Positions 8,333-16,724 of a stretch of DNA of 64,000 nt are shown here, piece by piece. The notes under the pieces are model-generated. The model did no database searches. It was not told the origin of the DNA and saw only the letters and a program-made list of their open reading frames with translations. The position numbers were made by a program, and so were the translations under genes. The stretch is from contig NZ_BMQP01000032.1 of assembly GCF_014648175.1 (NCBI RefSeq), positions 31,065 through 95,064 on the forward strand, read 5' to 3'. Origin of the DNA: Planobispora rosea (GTDB taxonomy: Bacteria > Actinomycetota > Actinomycetes > Streptosporangiales > Streptosporangiaceae). The first letter of the stretch is position 1. Each line of letters starts with the position of its first letter.

Positions 8333-8770
8333 TCAGGCGAAGGCGTCCGACGCGTGCTGGGACACCCCGTACGGCACGGACCGGCCACCGAGCACGAACC
8401 AGACGATCTTGCCACCGGACTCCGGCCAGGACACGCCCCAGTCGTCGGCGAGGGCGTCGACGATCTGCAGGCCCCTGCCTCCGGTGGCGTCCATGCCCGC
8501 CTCGCGCATCCGGGGCGCGCCCCTACCGGGGTCGAAGAGCTCGCCGTAGACCTGGACGCCGTCGCCGCCCAGGCGCAGCACGCAGGCCGCGCCGCCGTGC
8601 CGGACGGCATTGGTGACCAGCTCGCTCACGATGAGCACACAATCGTCCACCAGGTCTTCGGCGCCCCAGCCGGGAAGCTCGCGGCGGACCAGGGAGCGGG
8701 CTTCGCGCACGCTCGCGGGGGCGGCGGCCAGGAGGCCTTCGGCGGTGCGGGCGACGTCTGATCGAGCCAT
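8333..8770 (-). CDS. RsbW-like ATP-binding protein (anti-sigma/serine kinase type)
   Basis: 145 residues if started at the ATG at 8770. A GTG at 8824 would put the operator inside the gene, so the shorter form is preferred. The single HATPase_c_2 domain shows the N box SELVTNAVRHGG and the G box TGGRGLQIVD. Such stand-alone ATPases in actinomycetes switch sigma factors or partner proteins by phosphorylation or binding. No sigma or antagonist gene is adjacent; a STAS protein at 43.6 kb is too far away to assign. Expression is probably controlled by the CebR-type box on its promoter. Confidence 0.85.
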   Translation of the reverse strand: MARSDVARTAEGLLAAAPASVREARSLVRRELPGWGAEDLVDDCVLIVSELVTNAVRHGGAACVLRLGGDGVQVYGELFDPGRGAPRMREAGMDATGGRGLQIVDALADDWGVSWPESGGKIVWFVLGGRSVPYGVSQHASDAFA

Positions 8771-8809
8771 GAGCAAGCCGTTCTGGGGGGACACTGGCTT
8801 CTTCACTGA

Positions 8810-8823
8810 TGGGAGCGCTCCCA
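8810..8823. promoter_or_regulatory. CebR/LacI-type operator, perfect copy 3
   Basis: TGGGAGCGCTCCCA again, placed 2 bases after the -10 box of the leftward promoter of the RsbW-like gene. The arrangement mirrors the site upstream of the monooxygenase operon. Confidence 0.85.
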
Positions 8824-8825
8824 CA

Positions 8826-8854
8826 AATGTAGGACATCCTTCCAGGCATGTGAA
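8826..8854 (-). promoter_or_regulatory. leftward promoter of the RsbW-like gene
   Basis: Minus strand TTCACA (8849-8854), a 17-base spacer and TACATT (8826-8831) match the TTGACA/TANNNT consensus. The CebR-type palindrome would overlap the start site. Confidence 0.65.
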
Positions 8855-9067
8855 CCGATCACGACGCTCTCGTTTCAGAAATGTGTCGATATGTCACCTG
8901 AGTCGCGGGGGACGGTGCCGGTCCGCGGTGCGGGCGAAGCCTCACCCGGCACGGTCTGACCCCGGACCGCCCCGAGGTGATTGACTGGCCCGGCCCGGCC
9001 ACCGTACCGGGCCCCGGACCCGCCGTCCCCTCACGGCTCGCGGGAGCCGTACGTCCGAAGGAGTTCC

Positions 9068-10486
9068 ATGAACCTGCCTGACAAGGGCCGCGACGTCGGC
9101 GAGCTTCTGGCGGAGATCGCCCGGATGAAGGAGGCCGACCTGCCCGTGCGGGGCGGCAAGGTGACCGCGTACGTCTACGACACCGGCCGTCCGGAGGTGC
9201 ACGAGGCCGCGGCGCGGGCCTACGCCGAGATGCTGGAGGTCAACACGCTCGACCCGACCGCCTTCCCCAGCGTGGTGGAGATGGAGCGGCAGGTGGTCGG
9301 CGCGGTCGCGGACCTCCTCGGCGGCGGCACCGGGATCTTCACCAGCGGCGGCACCGAGTCGATCATGCTGGCGGTGAAGGCGGCGCGCGACTCCCGGCGG
9401 GTCGAGGGCCGTCCCCGGATGGTCCTGCCGGTCACCGCGCACCCGGCCTTCCACAAGGCCGCGCACTATCTGGGAGTGGCGGTGGACGCGGTCCCGGTGG
9501 ACCCGGTGACCTTCCGGGCGGACGCCGCGGCGGTGGAGGCCGCGATCACCGGTGACACGGTGCTGGTGGTCGTCTCGGCGCCCTCCTACCCGCAGGGCGT
9601 GGTGGACCCGGTCGGGCGGATCGCGGGGATCGCCGCCGCGCGCGGCGTGCTCTGCCACGTGGACGCGTGCGTGGGCGGGTGGCTGCTGCCCTGGCTGCGC
9701 GCGGCCGGCGCCGAGGTGCCGCCGTTCGACCTGTCGGTGCCGGGGGTCACCTCACTCTCCTGCGACCTGCACAAGTTCGGCTACTCCCCCAAGGGGGCCT
9801 CGGTCGTGCTCTTCGCCGACCCGGCGCTGCGCCGCGCGGCCTACTTCGCCTCGGCGTCGTGGCCCGGCTACACGGTGATCAACGCGACCGTGCAGAGCTC
9901 GAAGTCCGCCGGGCCGCTGGGCGGCGCGTGGGCCACCCTGCAGGCGCTGGGCCGCGAGGGGTACCTGGAGCTGGGCCGCGCCACCCTGGCGGCGGCCCGC
10001 CGGCTGCGCGAGGGCGTCGCCGCGATTGCGGGCCTGCGGGTGCTCGGCGCGCCGGAGTCGTCGCTGGTGGCCTTCGCCTCCGACGAGATCGACGTGTTCA
10101 CGCTCTCGGACGAGGCCAGGAAGCGCGGCTGGTTCCTGCAGCCGCAGCTGTCCTACGCGGGCATCCCCGCCAACATCCACATCACCGTCACCGGAGTGAC
10201 CCTGCGGGGAGTGGAGGCGATGCTCCAGGTGATCGCCGAGTCGGCCGCGGCGGCCCGGGAGCGCGGACCGGTGAGGCTGCCCGAGGGGCTGGTGGAGCTG
10301 GTGGCCGGACTGGATCTGGAGGCTCTGGACGACGCGGCCTTCGGGGAGCTGGCGGCCTCGGTCGGGGTGGACCTGAACGGTTCCGGGCAGCCGGAGATGG
10401 CGGTCGTCAACGCGGTGCTCGACGCGCTGCCCGCGGACCGGCGGGAGGCTGTCCTGATCCGCTTCCTGTCGGTGATCTACAGCTGA
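9068..10486 (+). CDS. PLP-dependent lyase/decarboxylase, sphingosine-1-phosphate lyase-like
   Basis: 472 residues, with ATG behind GAAGGAG. It is a type I PLP fold: FTSGGTESIMLA binds the cofactor phosphate near residue 95, HVDACVGG carries the cofactor aspartate, and SCDLHKFGYSPKG holds the Schiff-base lysine. This pattern is typical of the S1P lyase and glutamate-decarboxylase-like branch. The protein lacks the N-terminal membrane anchor of eukaryotic S1P lyases. The true substrate, a phospho-sphingoid base or an amino acid, cannot be read from the sequence. The gene stands alone. Confidence 0.85.
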   Translation: MNLPDKGRDVGELLAEIARMKEADLPVRGGKVTAYVYDTGRPEVHEAAARAYAEMLEVNTLDPTAFPSVVEMERQVVGAVADLLGGGTGIFTSGGTESIMLAVKAARDSRRVEGRPRMVLPVTAHPAFHKAAHYLGVAVDAVPVDPVTFRADAAAVEAAITGDTVLVVVSAPSYPQGVVDPVGRIAGIAAARGVLCHVDACVGGWLLPWLRAAGAEVPPFDLSVPGVTSLSCDLHKFGYSPKGASVVLFADPALRRAAYFASASWPGYTVINATVQSSKSAGPLGGAWATLQALGREGYLELGRATLAAARRLREGVAAIAGLRVLGAPESSLVAFASDEIDVFTLSDEARKRGWFLQPQLSYAGIPANIHITVTGVTLRGVEAMLQVIAESAAAARERGPVRLPEGLVELVAGLDLEALDDAAFGELAASVGVDLNGSGQPEMAVVNAVLDALPADRREAVLIRFLSVIYS

Positions 10487-10705
10487 GGCGACCCCGCTTC
10501 TCGGGTACCCGACATTCACGACATTTGCCACACATAGCACTGACGCGACGGAGACCCTGTCCGGAACAGAGTATGTAACAAATAGATTTACGCCGGTCAT
10601 GATATTGCCGTAAACATGACGACGGTTCACCATAGGGGCGCTCACCCTCCGCCCGGAAGGCCCCACGAAGGCACCGGGTCACCCCCCATCAGGAGGAAAA
10701 CCGTC

Positions 10706-12478
10706 ATGAGCACAACCTCCATCGCCCGATTAACCGGGTTCGCCGCCGCGGCGCTGGTCCTCGTCCTCGGGACGGCACAGCCCTCGGCCGCCGACCCCGC
10801 GCCCGAGGGCGCGATCACCGCCGCCGACAGCACCACCGCGGTGGCCGACAGCTACATCGTGGTCCTCAAGGGTCAGTTCACCCGGGCCGACCGGGACCGC
10901 AAGGCCCGTGACGTCGCCGGCGCCGAGGGCGCCTCCGTGACCACCGTCTACCAGCGGGTGCTCAACGGCTTCGCCATGAAGGCGACCGAGGCGCAGGCCC
11001 GCGCCGTCGCCGCCCGCCCGGATGTGGCCTACGTCGAACAGGACCAGGAGTTCACCCTGATCGGGCAGCCCACGCGGCAGCGCGTCGCGCAGGCCGTGGC
11101 GTCCTGGGGCCTGGACCGGGTCGACCAGCGCAACCTTCCGCTGGACGGCAACTACACCCCGCCGAACAACGGCTCGGGCGTGCGCGCCTACATCATCGAC
11201 ACCGGCATCCGGATCAGCCACGCCGACTTCGGCGGGCGGGCGCAGAACGGACGCGACGTCTACGACGACGACAACGACGTGGCCGACTGCAACGGCCACG
11301 GCACCCACGTCGCGGGCACGGTCGGCGGCAGCCAGTACGGCATCGCCAAGGCCGTCACGCTGATCGGCGTCCGGGTGTTCGGCTGCGGCAGCACCACCTC
11401 CACCTCGATCATCATCGAGGGCGTGGACTGGGTGACGGCCAACGCGGTCAAGCCCGCCGTGGCCAACATGAGTCTGGGCGGCGGCGCGAGCACCGCGCTG
11501 GACACCTCCGTGCGCAACTCCATCAACTCCGGCGTCGTCTACGCGCTGGCCGCGGGCAACGAGAACACCAACGCCTGCACCCGCTCCCCCGCCCGGGTCG
11601 CCGAGGCGATCACCGTGGGCGCCACCACCAACACCGACGCGCGTTCCTCCTTCTCCAACTACGGCACCTGCCTGGACCTGTTCGCTCCGGGATCGGGCAT
11701 CACCTCGGCCTGGTACAACAGCGACACGGCCGCCAACACCATCAGCGGCACCTCGATGGCCTCCCCGCACGTCGCCGGCGCCGCGGCGCTGCTGCTGAAC
11801 GCCGGTCCGTCGAGCACCCCGGCGCAGGTCCGCGACGCGATGGTCACCGCCGCCACCACAGGCGTGGTGACCAATCCCGGCACCGGCTCCCCGAACCGGC
11901 TGCTGTTCACCGGCGGGGGCGGCGGCGGTCCCGACCCGACCGTGGTCTACTCCGACGACTTCGAGGCCGAGCGGGGCTGGACGGTCAACCCCGGCGGCTC
12001 CGACACCGCGACCACGGGTCTCTTCCAGCGCGGCGACCCGGGAGAGACCTCCAGCGGCGGCGCGGTCATGCAGCCGGGCACCACCCCCAGCGGGAGCAAC
12101 GCCCTGGTCACCGGCGCCCCGGCCGGGGCGAGCGTGGGCGCGGGCGACGTCGACGGCGGCGTGACGAGCGCCCAGTCCCCGGCCGTCACGCTCCCCGCGA
12201 GCGGCACGCTGACGTTGTCGTTCTCCTGGTACCTCGGTCACCTCAACAACGCCAGCAGCGCCGACTACATCCGCGTGCGCGTGGTCGGCACGACGACCAC
12301 GACCGTGCTGGACCAGCGGGGCGCGGCGTCCACCCGCGCCGCCGCCTACGCGACCGCCACCGCGAACATCTCCGGCCACGCCGGCCAGACCGTGCGCATC
12401 GTGGTGGACGCCGCCGACGCCTCCGGCGCCAGCCTGGTCGAGGCGGGGGTCGACGATGTGCGGATAACCGCCCAGTGA
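10706..12478 (+). CDS. secreted subtilisin-like serine protease with propeptide and C-terminal domain
   Basis: 590 residues. The start is set by AGGAGG seven bases before the ATG. Order: signal peptide (cleavage near residue 30), an I9-type propeptide beginning YIVVLKG, then the S8 domain with Asp in YIIDTGIRISH, His in NGHGTHVAGT, Asn in ALAAGNEN and Ser in SGTSMASPHVAGA. A glycine linker (GGGGGG) leads to a beta-rich C-terminal domain of about 170 residues of the carbohydrate- or pro-protein-convertase type. It is a proteinase K/aqualysin-class extracellular enzyme, probably nutritional. Confidence 0.95.
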   Translation: MSTTSIARLTGFAAAALVLVLGTAQPSAADPAPEGAITAADSTTAVADSYIVVLKGQFTRADRDRKARDVAGAEGASVTTVYQRVLNGFAMKATEAQARAVAARPDVAYVEQDQEFTLIGQPTRQRVAQAVASWGLDRVDQRNLPLDGNYTPPNNGSGVRAYIIDTGIRISHADFGGRAQNGRDVYDDDNDVADCNGHGTHVAGTVGGSQYGIAKAVTLIGVRVFGCGSTTSTSIIIEGVDWVTANAVKPAVANMSLGGGASTALDTSVRNSINSGVVYALAAGNENTNACTRSPARVAEAITVGATTNTDARSSFSNYGTCLDLFAPGSGITSAWYNSDTAANTISGTSMASPHVAGAAALLLNAGPSSTPAQVRDAMVTAATTGVVTNPGTGSPNRLLFTGGGGGGPDPTVVYSDDFEAERGWTVNPGGSDTATTGLFQRGDPGETSSGGAVMQPGTTPSGSNALVTGAPAGASVGAGDVDGGVTSAQSPAVTLPASGTLTLSFSWYLGHLNNASSADYIRVRVVGTTTTTVLDQRGAASTRAAAYATATANISGHAGQTVRIVVDAADASGASLVEAGVDDVRITAQ

Positions 12479-12510
12479 GCCGCTGAAGCGCCCGGAGAAC
12501 CCGACGAACC

Positions 12511-12546
12511 GATCGGGCCGCCCGCTCCCCCGCGGGTGGCCCGATC
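12511..12546. terminator. strong bidirectional terminator
   Basis: A 15-bp stem (GATCGGGCCGCCCGC with its complement, one G-U pair) closes a short loop between the convergent subtilase and lgt genes. Confidence 0.8.
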
Positions 12547-12571
12547 CTTCTCCGTCACGCGCGGGGCGGGA

Positions 12572-13432
12572 TCACTCCGCCTCGGCGGGAACCCGCCTCG
12601 CGCCGAGAGGCTCCTCGGACTTCCTGTTCCGGCTCAGGTAGACGTAGGCCAGCGCGCCGAGGAACAGGATGATCGACGTCCACTGGTTGAGCCGCAGGCC
12701 GAGGATCTCGTTGGCCGGGTCGACGCGCAGGCCCTCGATCCAGAACCGGCCCGCGGTGTAGCCCGCCACGTACAGGGCGAACAGGCGGCCGTGCCGGAGC
12801 AGGAAGCGCCGGCCGGCCCAGATCAGCGCCAGTGCCAGCGCCAGGTTCCACAGCGACTCGTACAGGAACGCAGGGTGGTAGGTGGCCGCACCCGCCACGG
12901 TCCCCGGGCGGCCCGCCTCGATCTCCAGGCCCCACGGCAGGTCGGTCGGGCTGCCGAACAGCTCCTGGTTGAAGTAGTTGCCCCATCGGGCGATGGCCTG
13001 GCCGACGGGGATCGCCGGCGCCACCGCGTCGGCGACCGCGCTCACCGCGATGCCCCTGCGGCGGCAGGCGATCCACACGCCCACCCCGCCCAGGGCGACC
13101 GCGCCCCAGATGCTCAGGCCGCGCCAGCCCGGTCCGGACTCGCCCCAGATCAGGATGGCGTCGATCGGCCGGTGGGGGGCGTCCGGCCCGAAGTACAGCT
13201 GCCAGTCGGTGATGACGTGATACAGGCGTGCGCCGATGATGCCGGACGGGATCCCCCAGGTCGCCAGGTCCAGCATGGTTCCCGGTCTCCCGCCGCGGTT
13301 GCGCCAGCGGCGCTCCGCGATGACGACGGCGACGACGATGCCGAGCAGCATGCAGATCGTGTAGGCGCGGACGGGCACCGGCCCCAGGTGCCAGACCCCT
13401 TCGGGCGGACTGGGAATCGTGGCGAGCGGCAT
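12572..13432 (-). CDS. lgt: prolipoprotein diacylglyceryl transferase
   Basis: 286 residues from the ATG at 13432; a TTG nine bases earlier is possible. It is an integral membrane enzyme with about seven helices that moves diacylglycerol from phosphatidylglycerol to the lipobox cysteine of prolipoproteins. The Lgt signature is visible as QAIARWGNYFNQELFG near residue 150. No Shine-Dalgarno is present. TAGATT lies 7 bases upstream of the ATG, so the mRNA may be leaderless. The C-terminus ends in a short charged tail. Actinomycetes often have several lgt copies, so this may be one of two. Confidence 0.95.
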   Translation of the reverse strand: MPLATIPSPPEGVWHLGPVPVRAYTICMLLGIVVAVVIAERRWRNRGGRPGTMLDLATWGIPSGIIGARLYHVITDWQLYFGPDAPHRPIDAILIWGESGPGWRGLSIWGAVALGGVGVWIACRRRGIAVSAVADAVAPAIPVGQAIARWGNYFNQELFGSPTDLPWGLEIEAGRPGTVAGAATYHPAFLYESLWNLALALALIWAGRRFLLRHGRLFALYVAGYTAGRFWIEGLRVDPANEILGLRLNQWTSIILFLGALAYVYLSRNRKSEEPLGARRVPAEAE

Positions 13433-13570
13433 GGCGGGCAATCTAGTTCAGGCCGTCGCGGGCGGGCATCCGACCAAAGTCCACGTTCGCGGGCCCTCAC
13501 CGCCACGGGGCGTCCGGGACCGTGCGGAGTCCCCGGGCGAGGCGGCGGCCGCGGTGCCAGCCCGGTGGTC

Positions 13571-14233
13571 TCAGGGCAGCTCGGCGAAGCGCTCCACGTC
13601 CTCGATCTTCCCCGCGATGATGATCACGTCGCCGTACCCGAGGACGGTGTCCGCTCCCGCGTAGGTGAACTCCTCGTACTCCCCCTTGACGCAGACGACC
13701 GTGACGCCGTACTTGCGGCGCAGGTTGGTCTCCCCGAGCGGGACGCCGACGTAGTCGCGCGGCGGCCGGGTCTTGACCAGCGCGTAGTTCTCGTCGACCT
13801 CCATGTAGTCGAGCATGCGCCCGTTGAGCAGGTGGGCCACCCGCTCGCCCATGTCGTGCTCGGGCAGGATGACGTGGTGGGCGCCGACCCGCTCCAGGAT
13901 CCGGCCGTGGTCGCGACTGATCGCCTTGGCCCAGATGTCCTCGATCTCCAGCTCCACCAGCAGCGACGTGGTCAGGATGCTGGACTCGATGTCGGTGCCG
14001 ATGGCGACCACGGCCCGGTAGAAGTCCGGGACGCCGAGCTGGCGCAGCGCCTCCGGGTCGGTGGAGTCGGCGGCGACCACGTGGGTGAGCTTGCCCGACA
14101 TGCTCTGGACCACCTTCGGGCGGCTGTCGATGGCGAGCACCTCGGTGCCGCGGCGCACCAGCTCCGCGGCGAGCGAGCTGCCGAACCGGCCGAGCCCGAT
14201 CACCACGACCGGGTCGTTTCTCGTGTCAGGCAA
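13571..14233 (-). CDS. TrkA-type potassium channel regulatory subunit (RCK domains)
   Basis: 220 residues from a TTG at 14233, chosen because GAGGAGAG lies 8 bases upstream; an ATG at 14260 is possible but has no such site. The N-terminal Rossmann fold has VVVIGLGRFGSS and an acidic residue at the end of strand 2 (LAIDSRPK), which bind NAD(H) or ATP. A TrkA_C domain fills the last 80 residues. The protein gates a Trk/Ktr or RCK channel. No channel gene is adjacent. It overlaps the end of folP2 by 8 bases and is translationally coupled to it. Confidence 0.88.
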   Translation of the reverse strand: MPDTRNDPVVVIGLGRFGSSLAAELVRRGTEVLAIDSRPKVVQSMSGKLTHVVAADSTDPEALRQLGVPDFYRAVVAIGTDIESSILTTSLLVELEIEDIWAKAISRDHGRILERVGAHHVILPEHDMGERVAHLLNGRMLDYMEVDENYALVKTRPPRDYVGVPLGETNLRRKYGVTVVCVKGEYEEFTYAGADTVLGYGDVIIIAGKIEDVERFAELP

Positions 14234-15092
14234 CGGTCGTTCTCTCCTCGGGATGTCCACCGCGTCGCATGCGGGTCACGGCGCCGAGAGCCGCGCGGGC
14301 CGAGGCCGCGTCGTGCACGCGGAAGACACGGGCGCCCTGCCAGGCGGAGACGGCGAGAGTGGCCATGGTACCCGCGTGCCGCTCCTCGACGGGGAGGCCG
14401 CCCAGGGTCTCGCCGACGAAGTCCTTGTTGGAGACCGCGACGAGGACCGGCCAGCCGGTGGCGGTCATCTCCCCGAGGCGGCGGCTGACCTCCAGGGAGT
14501 GGTAGGTGTTCTTGCCGAAGTCGTGGGCCGGGTCGATGAGGATCGACTCGCGGGGGACCCCGGCTGCCGCCGCCCGCTCGGCCAGGTCCACGGTGTAGCC
14601 GATCACGTCGGCCACCACGTCGGCGTAGGCGACGCGGTGCGGCCGGGTCCGCGGGGCCGCCCGTCCCGCGTGCGCGCACACCAGGCCCGTCCGGTGCTCG
14701 GCGGCGACCCGCGCCAGGTCCGGGTCGACCCCGCCCCAGGTGTCGTTGAGCAGGTCCGCGCCCGCCTCGGCGACGACCTTCCCCACCTCGGCCCGCCAGG
14801 TGTCGACGCTGATGATCAGATCGGGATGCCGCTCGCGGACCGCCGCCACCAGGCCCGCCACCCTGCGGATCTCCTCGGCCGGGTCCACCTCGTCCCCGGG
14901 GCCGGCCTTGACGCCGCCGATGTCCACGATGTCCGCGCCGCCCTCGACGGCCCTGTCCACCGCCTCCAGGGCGGCGGAGAAGCCGTAGGTCCTCCCCCGG
15001 TCGAAGAAGGAGTCGGGGGTGCGGTTGACCACCGCCATGATCGCGAACTCGCCGGGCCGGAACTCACGGCCTCGCAGGCGCAAGATAGTCAT
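14226..15092 (-). CDS. folP2: dihydropteroate synthase paralogue of the FolP2 type
   Basis: 288 residues forming a TIM barrel of the pterin-binding family. Visible motifs are VNRTPDSFFDRG at the N-terminus, DIGGVKAGPG, LISVDTWRA, LLNDTWGG, and LIDPAHDFGKNTYH. The wording IGGVKAGPG and NDTWGG, in place of the canonical DIGGEST-like and ND forms, matches mycobacterial FolP2, which was reported to lack dihydropteroate synthase activity. The true reaction is therefore uncertain. It is the first gene of a two-gene unit with the TrkA protein. Confidence 0.88.
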   Translation of the reverse strand: MTILRLRGREFRPGEFAIMAVVNRTPDSFFDRGRTYGFSAALEAVDRAVEGGADIVDIGGVKAGPGDEVDPAEEIRRVAGLVAAVRERHPDLIISVDTWRAEVGKVVAEAGADLLNDTWGGVDPDLARVAAEHRTGLVCAHAGRAAPRTRPHRVAYADVVADVIGYTVDLAERAAAAGVPRESILIDPAHDFGKNTYHSLEVSRRLGEMTATGWPVLVAVSNKDFVGETLGGLPVEERHAGTMATLAVSAWQGARVFRVHDAASARAALGAVTRMRRGGHPEERTTVA

Positions 15093-15252
15093 CGAGACCG
15101 AGCTTATCGCCCGGTGTCGGAGAGGACGGCGCTCCCACCTGCGCCGCCTCTGGGGGTTTCACTGGGAAATCATGGACTGTTCCGTACGGCTCGCCCACCG
15201 CGGCCCCGGTACGGTCCACCCGGCCGGCCCACCGCCGGCCGTGGTCCTGCTG

Positions 15253-16122
15253 CTAGGCGGCCGACCCACCTTCGGCCACCGTCAGGAACTCCTGGGCCGC
15301 GGCGGGCAGGCGCCGCCGCGCGTGCACGATCGCGATCACCCGGCGGATCGAGGGATCGAGCGGCCGGACCACCAGTCCGGCCCGGGCGGCCTGCTCGGCC
15401 ATCCCGCGGTACCAGAGCAGGGAGGCCATGCCCGCGCGGACCGGCCCGAGCCAGTTGCCGCGCTCCTCGGCCTCCAGGGCCGCCACGGGGGCGACGCCGT
15501 ACTTGGCGAACAACGAGTCGAGCTCCCTGCGCCGGGCGCTGCCGCTGGTCGGCAGCACCAGCCTCATGCCGTTGAGCCTGTTCATCGGCACCGGATCGGG
15601 CAGGTCGAGGCCGGGCGGAGAGATCAGGACGATCTCCTGCCGCTCCAGCGGGTGGCTGATCAGATCGGCGGGGACGGGCAGGTCCGTCAGGCCGAGGTCG
15701 GCCCGCTGGCTCCTGATGGCGTTCACCACGCCGTCCCGTCCGTCGCAGCGGACGATGTGCACTCGCACCCCCGGATGCTCAGAGGTATAGGCGGGGAGGA
15801 TGCGACCGGCCAACCCCGGCTCGAGGCTGGGGGTCGAGGCGATGCGGAGCTCCGCCTCGGACGAATGGTTGTGGGTCGACAGAGCCTCGATCTCGTGGAT
15901 GGCGTCGAGCGCCTCGCGGGCGAGCTTGACCACCCGGCGCCCCTGCGCCGTGACGACCACGCCACGCCCGGAACGGGCGAACAACGTCATCCCGAGTTCT
16001 CGTTCCAGATCCCTGATCGCACGGGAGAGCGCAGGTTGTGCGATGTACAGCGACCTGGCCGCGTCGGTCATGGTGCGGTGCTCCGCCGTCGCGACCACAT
16101 AGCGGAGCTGCTGCAGATTCAT
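15253..16122 (-). CDS. LysR-family transcriptional regulator
   Basis: 289 residues. The N-terminal winged helix reads AARSLYIAQPALSRAIRDLE, the classical LysR recognition region, followed by a two-lobed ligand-binding domain (starting near LRIASTPSLEPG). No divergent enzyme gene remains next to it; the 600 bases to its right hold only a gene remnant. Its target and ligand are unknown. Confidence 0.92.
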   Translation of the reverse strand: MNLQQLRYVVATAEHRTMTDAARSLYIAQPALSRAIRDLERELGMTLFARSGRGVVVTAQGRRVVKLAREALDAIHEIEALSTHNHSSEAELRIASTPSLEPGLAGRILPAYTSEHPGVRVHIVRCDGRDGVVNAIRSQRADLGLTDLPVPADLISHPLERQEIVLISPPGLDLPDPVPMNRLNGMRLVLPTSGSARRRELDSLFAKYGVAPVAALEAEERGNWLGPVRAGMASLLWYRGMAEQAARAGLVVRPLDPSIRRVIAIVHARRRLPAAAQEFLTVAEGGSAA

Positions 16123-16466
16123 GGCTCTGAAGTTAGGACACGGCGACCGGCCCGGTCCGGCACATCGCGGAGATCACCTCGCGTGATTTCGGTCCGTAAC
16201 CGAATACGGCCACATCCGTGACGGGTGATAAATCAGTATGCTTACGCCCCAAATTTCTAAAAGCTCCGATCTATCCGTCTATATCGGATGCTTTGGTTCA
16301 CGGGGAGACAGCGTGACAGCCCAATGGGCACCGTCCTCCGCCGCCACCTCAACCTCACGGGCATCCGCATTCACCGCCTCCGGGCTGTCCGCCGCAAGGG
16401 CGTCACCCGCCTTCCGGCCACGCGCCGCGGCCGTCTCCCGACCCGGGTCATCCGCCTCCTCCCACG
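16123..16466. other. non-coding stretch ahead of the metallopeptidase remnant
   Basis: No gene supported. An A/T-rich patch (16205-16290) probably contains the LysR promoter and includes TCCGAT/ATCGGA facing each other at 16265-16289. The following 170 bases look like decayed coding sequence. Confidence 0.45.
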
Positions 16467-16598
16467 GGATACGGCCAGATCACCTCGTGGCACGGCGGGA
16501 TCATCACCGTCATGGCCCATGAGTACGGCCACCACGTCCAGCATCTGACGGGCCCGTTCGCCACCCGGTGGGAGCAGATACAGGCGGCATTCACCTGA
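16467..16598 (+). pseudogene. remnant of a neutral zinc metallopeptidase gene
   Basis: One frame reads GYGQITSWHGGIITVMAHEY and continues GHHVQHLTG before a stop at 16598. HEYGHHVQ is the zinc-binding HExxH-type motif of the YpfJ/KPN_02809 neutral zinc metallopeptidase family. The region before 16467 in this frame has no matching family sequence, and everything after about 28 codons past the motif is missing. This is an internal fragment of a gene that usually encodes about 300 residues. Confidence 0.7.
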
Positions 16599-16724
16599 CC
16601 TTGGTCATCTGTCTGCCATGTCCGAGTATGGGGGCTAGAATCCAGGGCAATTCTGTGCAATCGGGGGACCTTGGCCGTTTTGCCAGGTGGACCGGGCGAG
16701 GACCGACTAGGAAGCGGTGTGACG

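Noticed and set aside
8771..8824. Upstream GTG start at 8824 for the RsbW-like gene
   Set aside because: It would place the perfect operator inside the coding region and directly at the start codon, and the added residues do not extend the ATPase domain.
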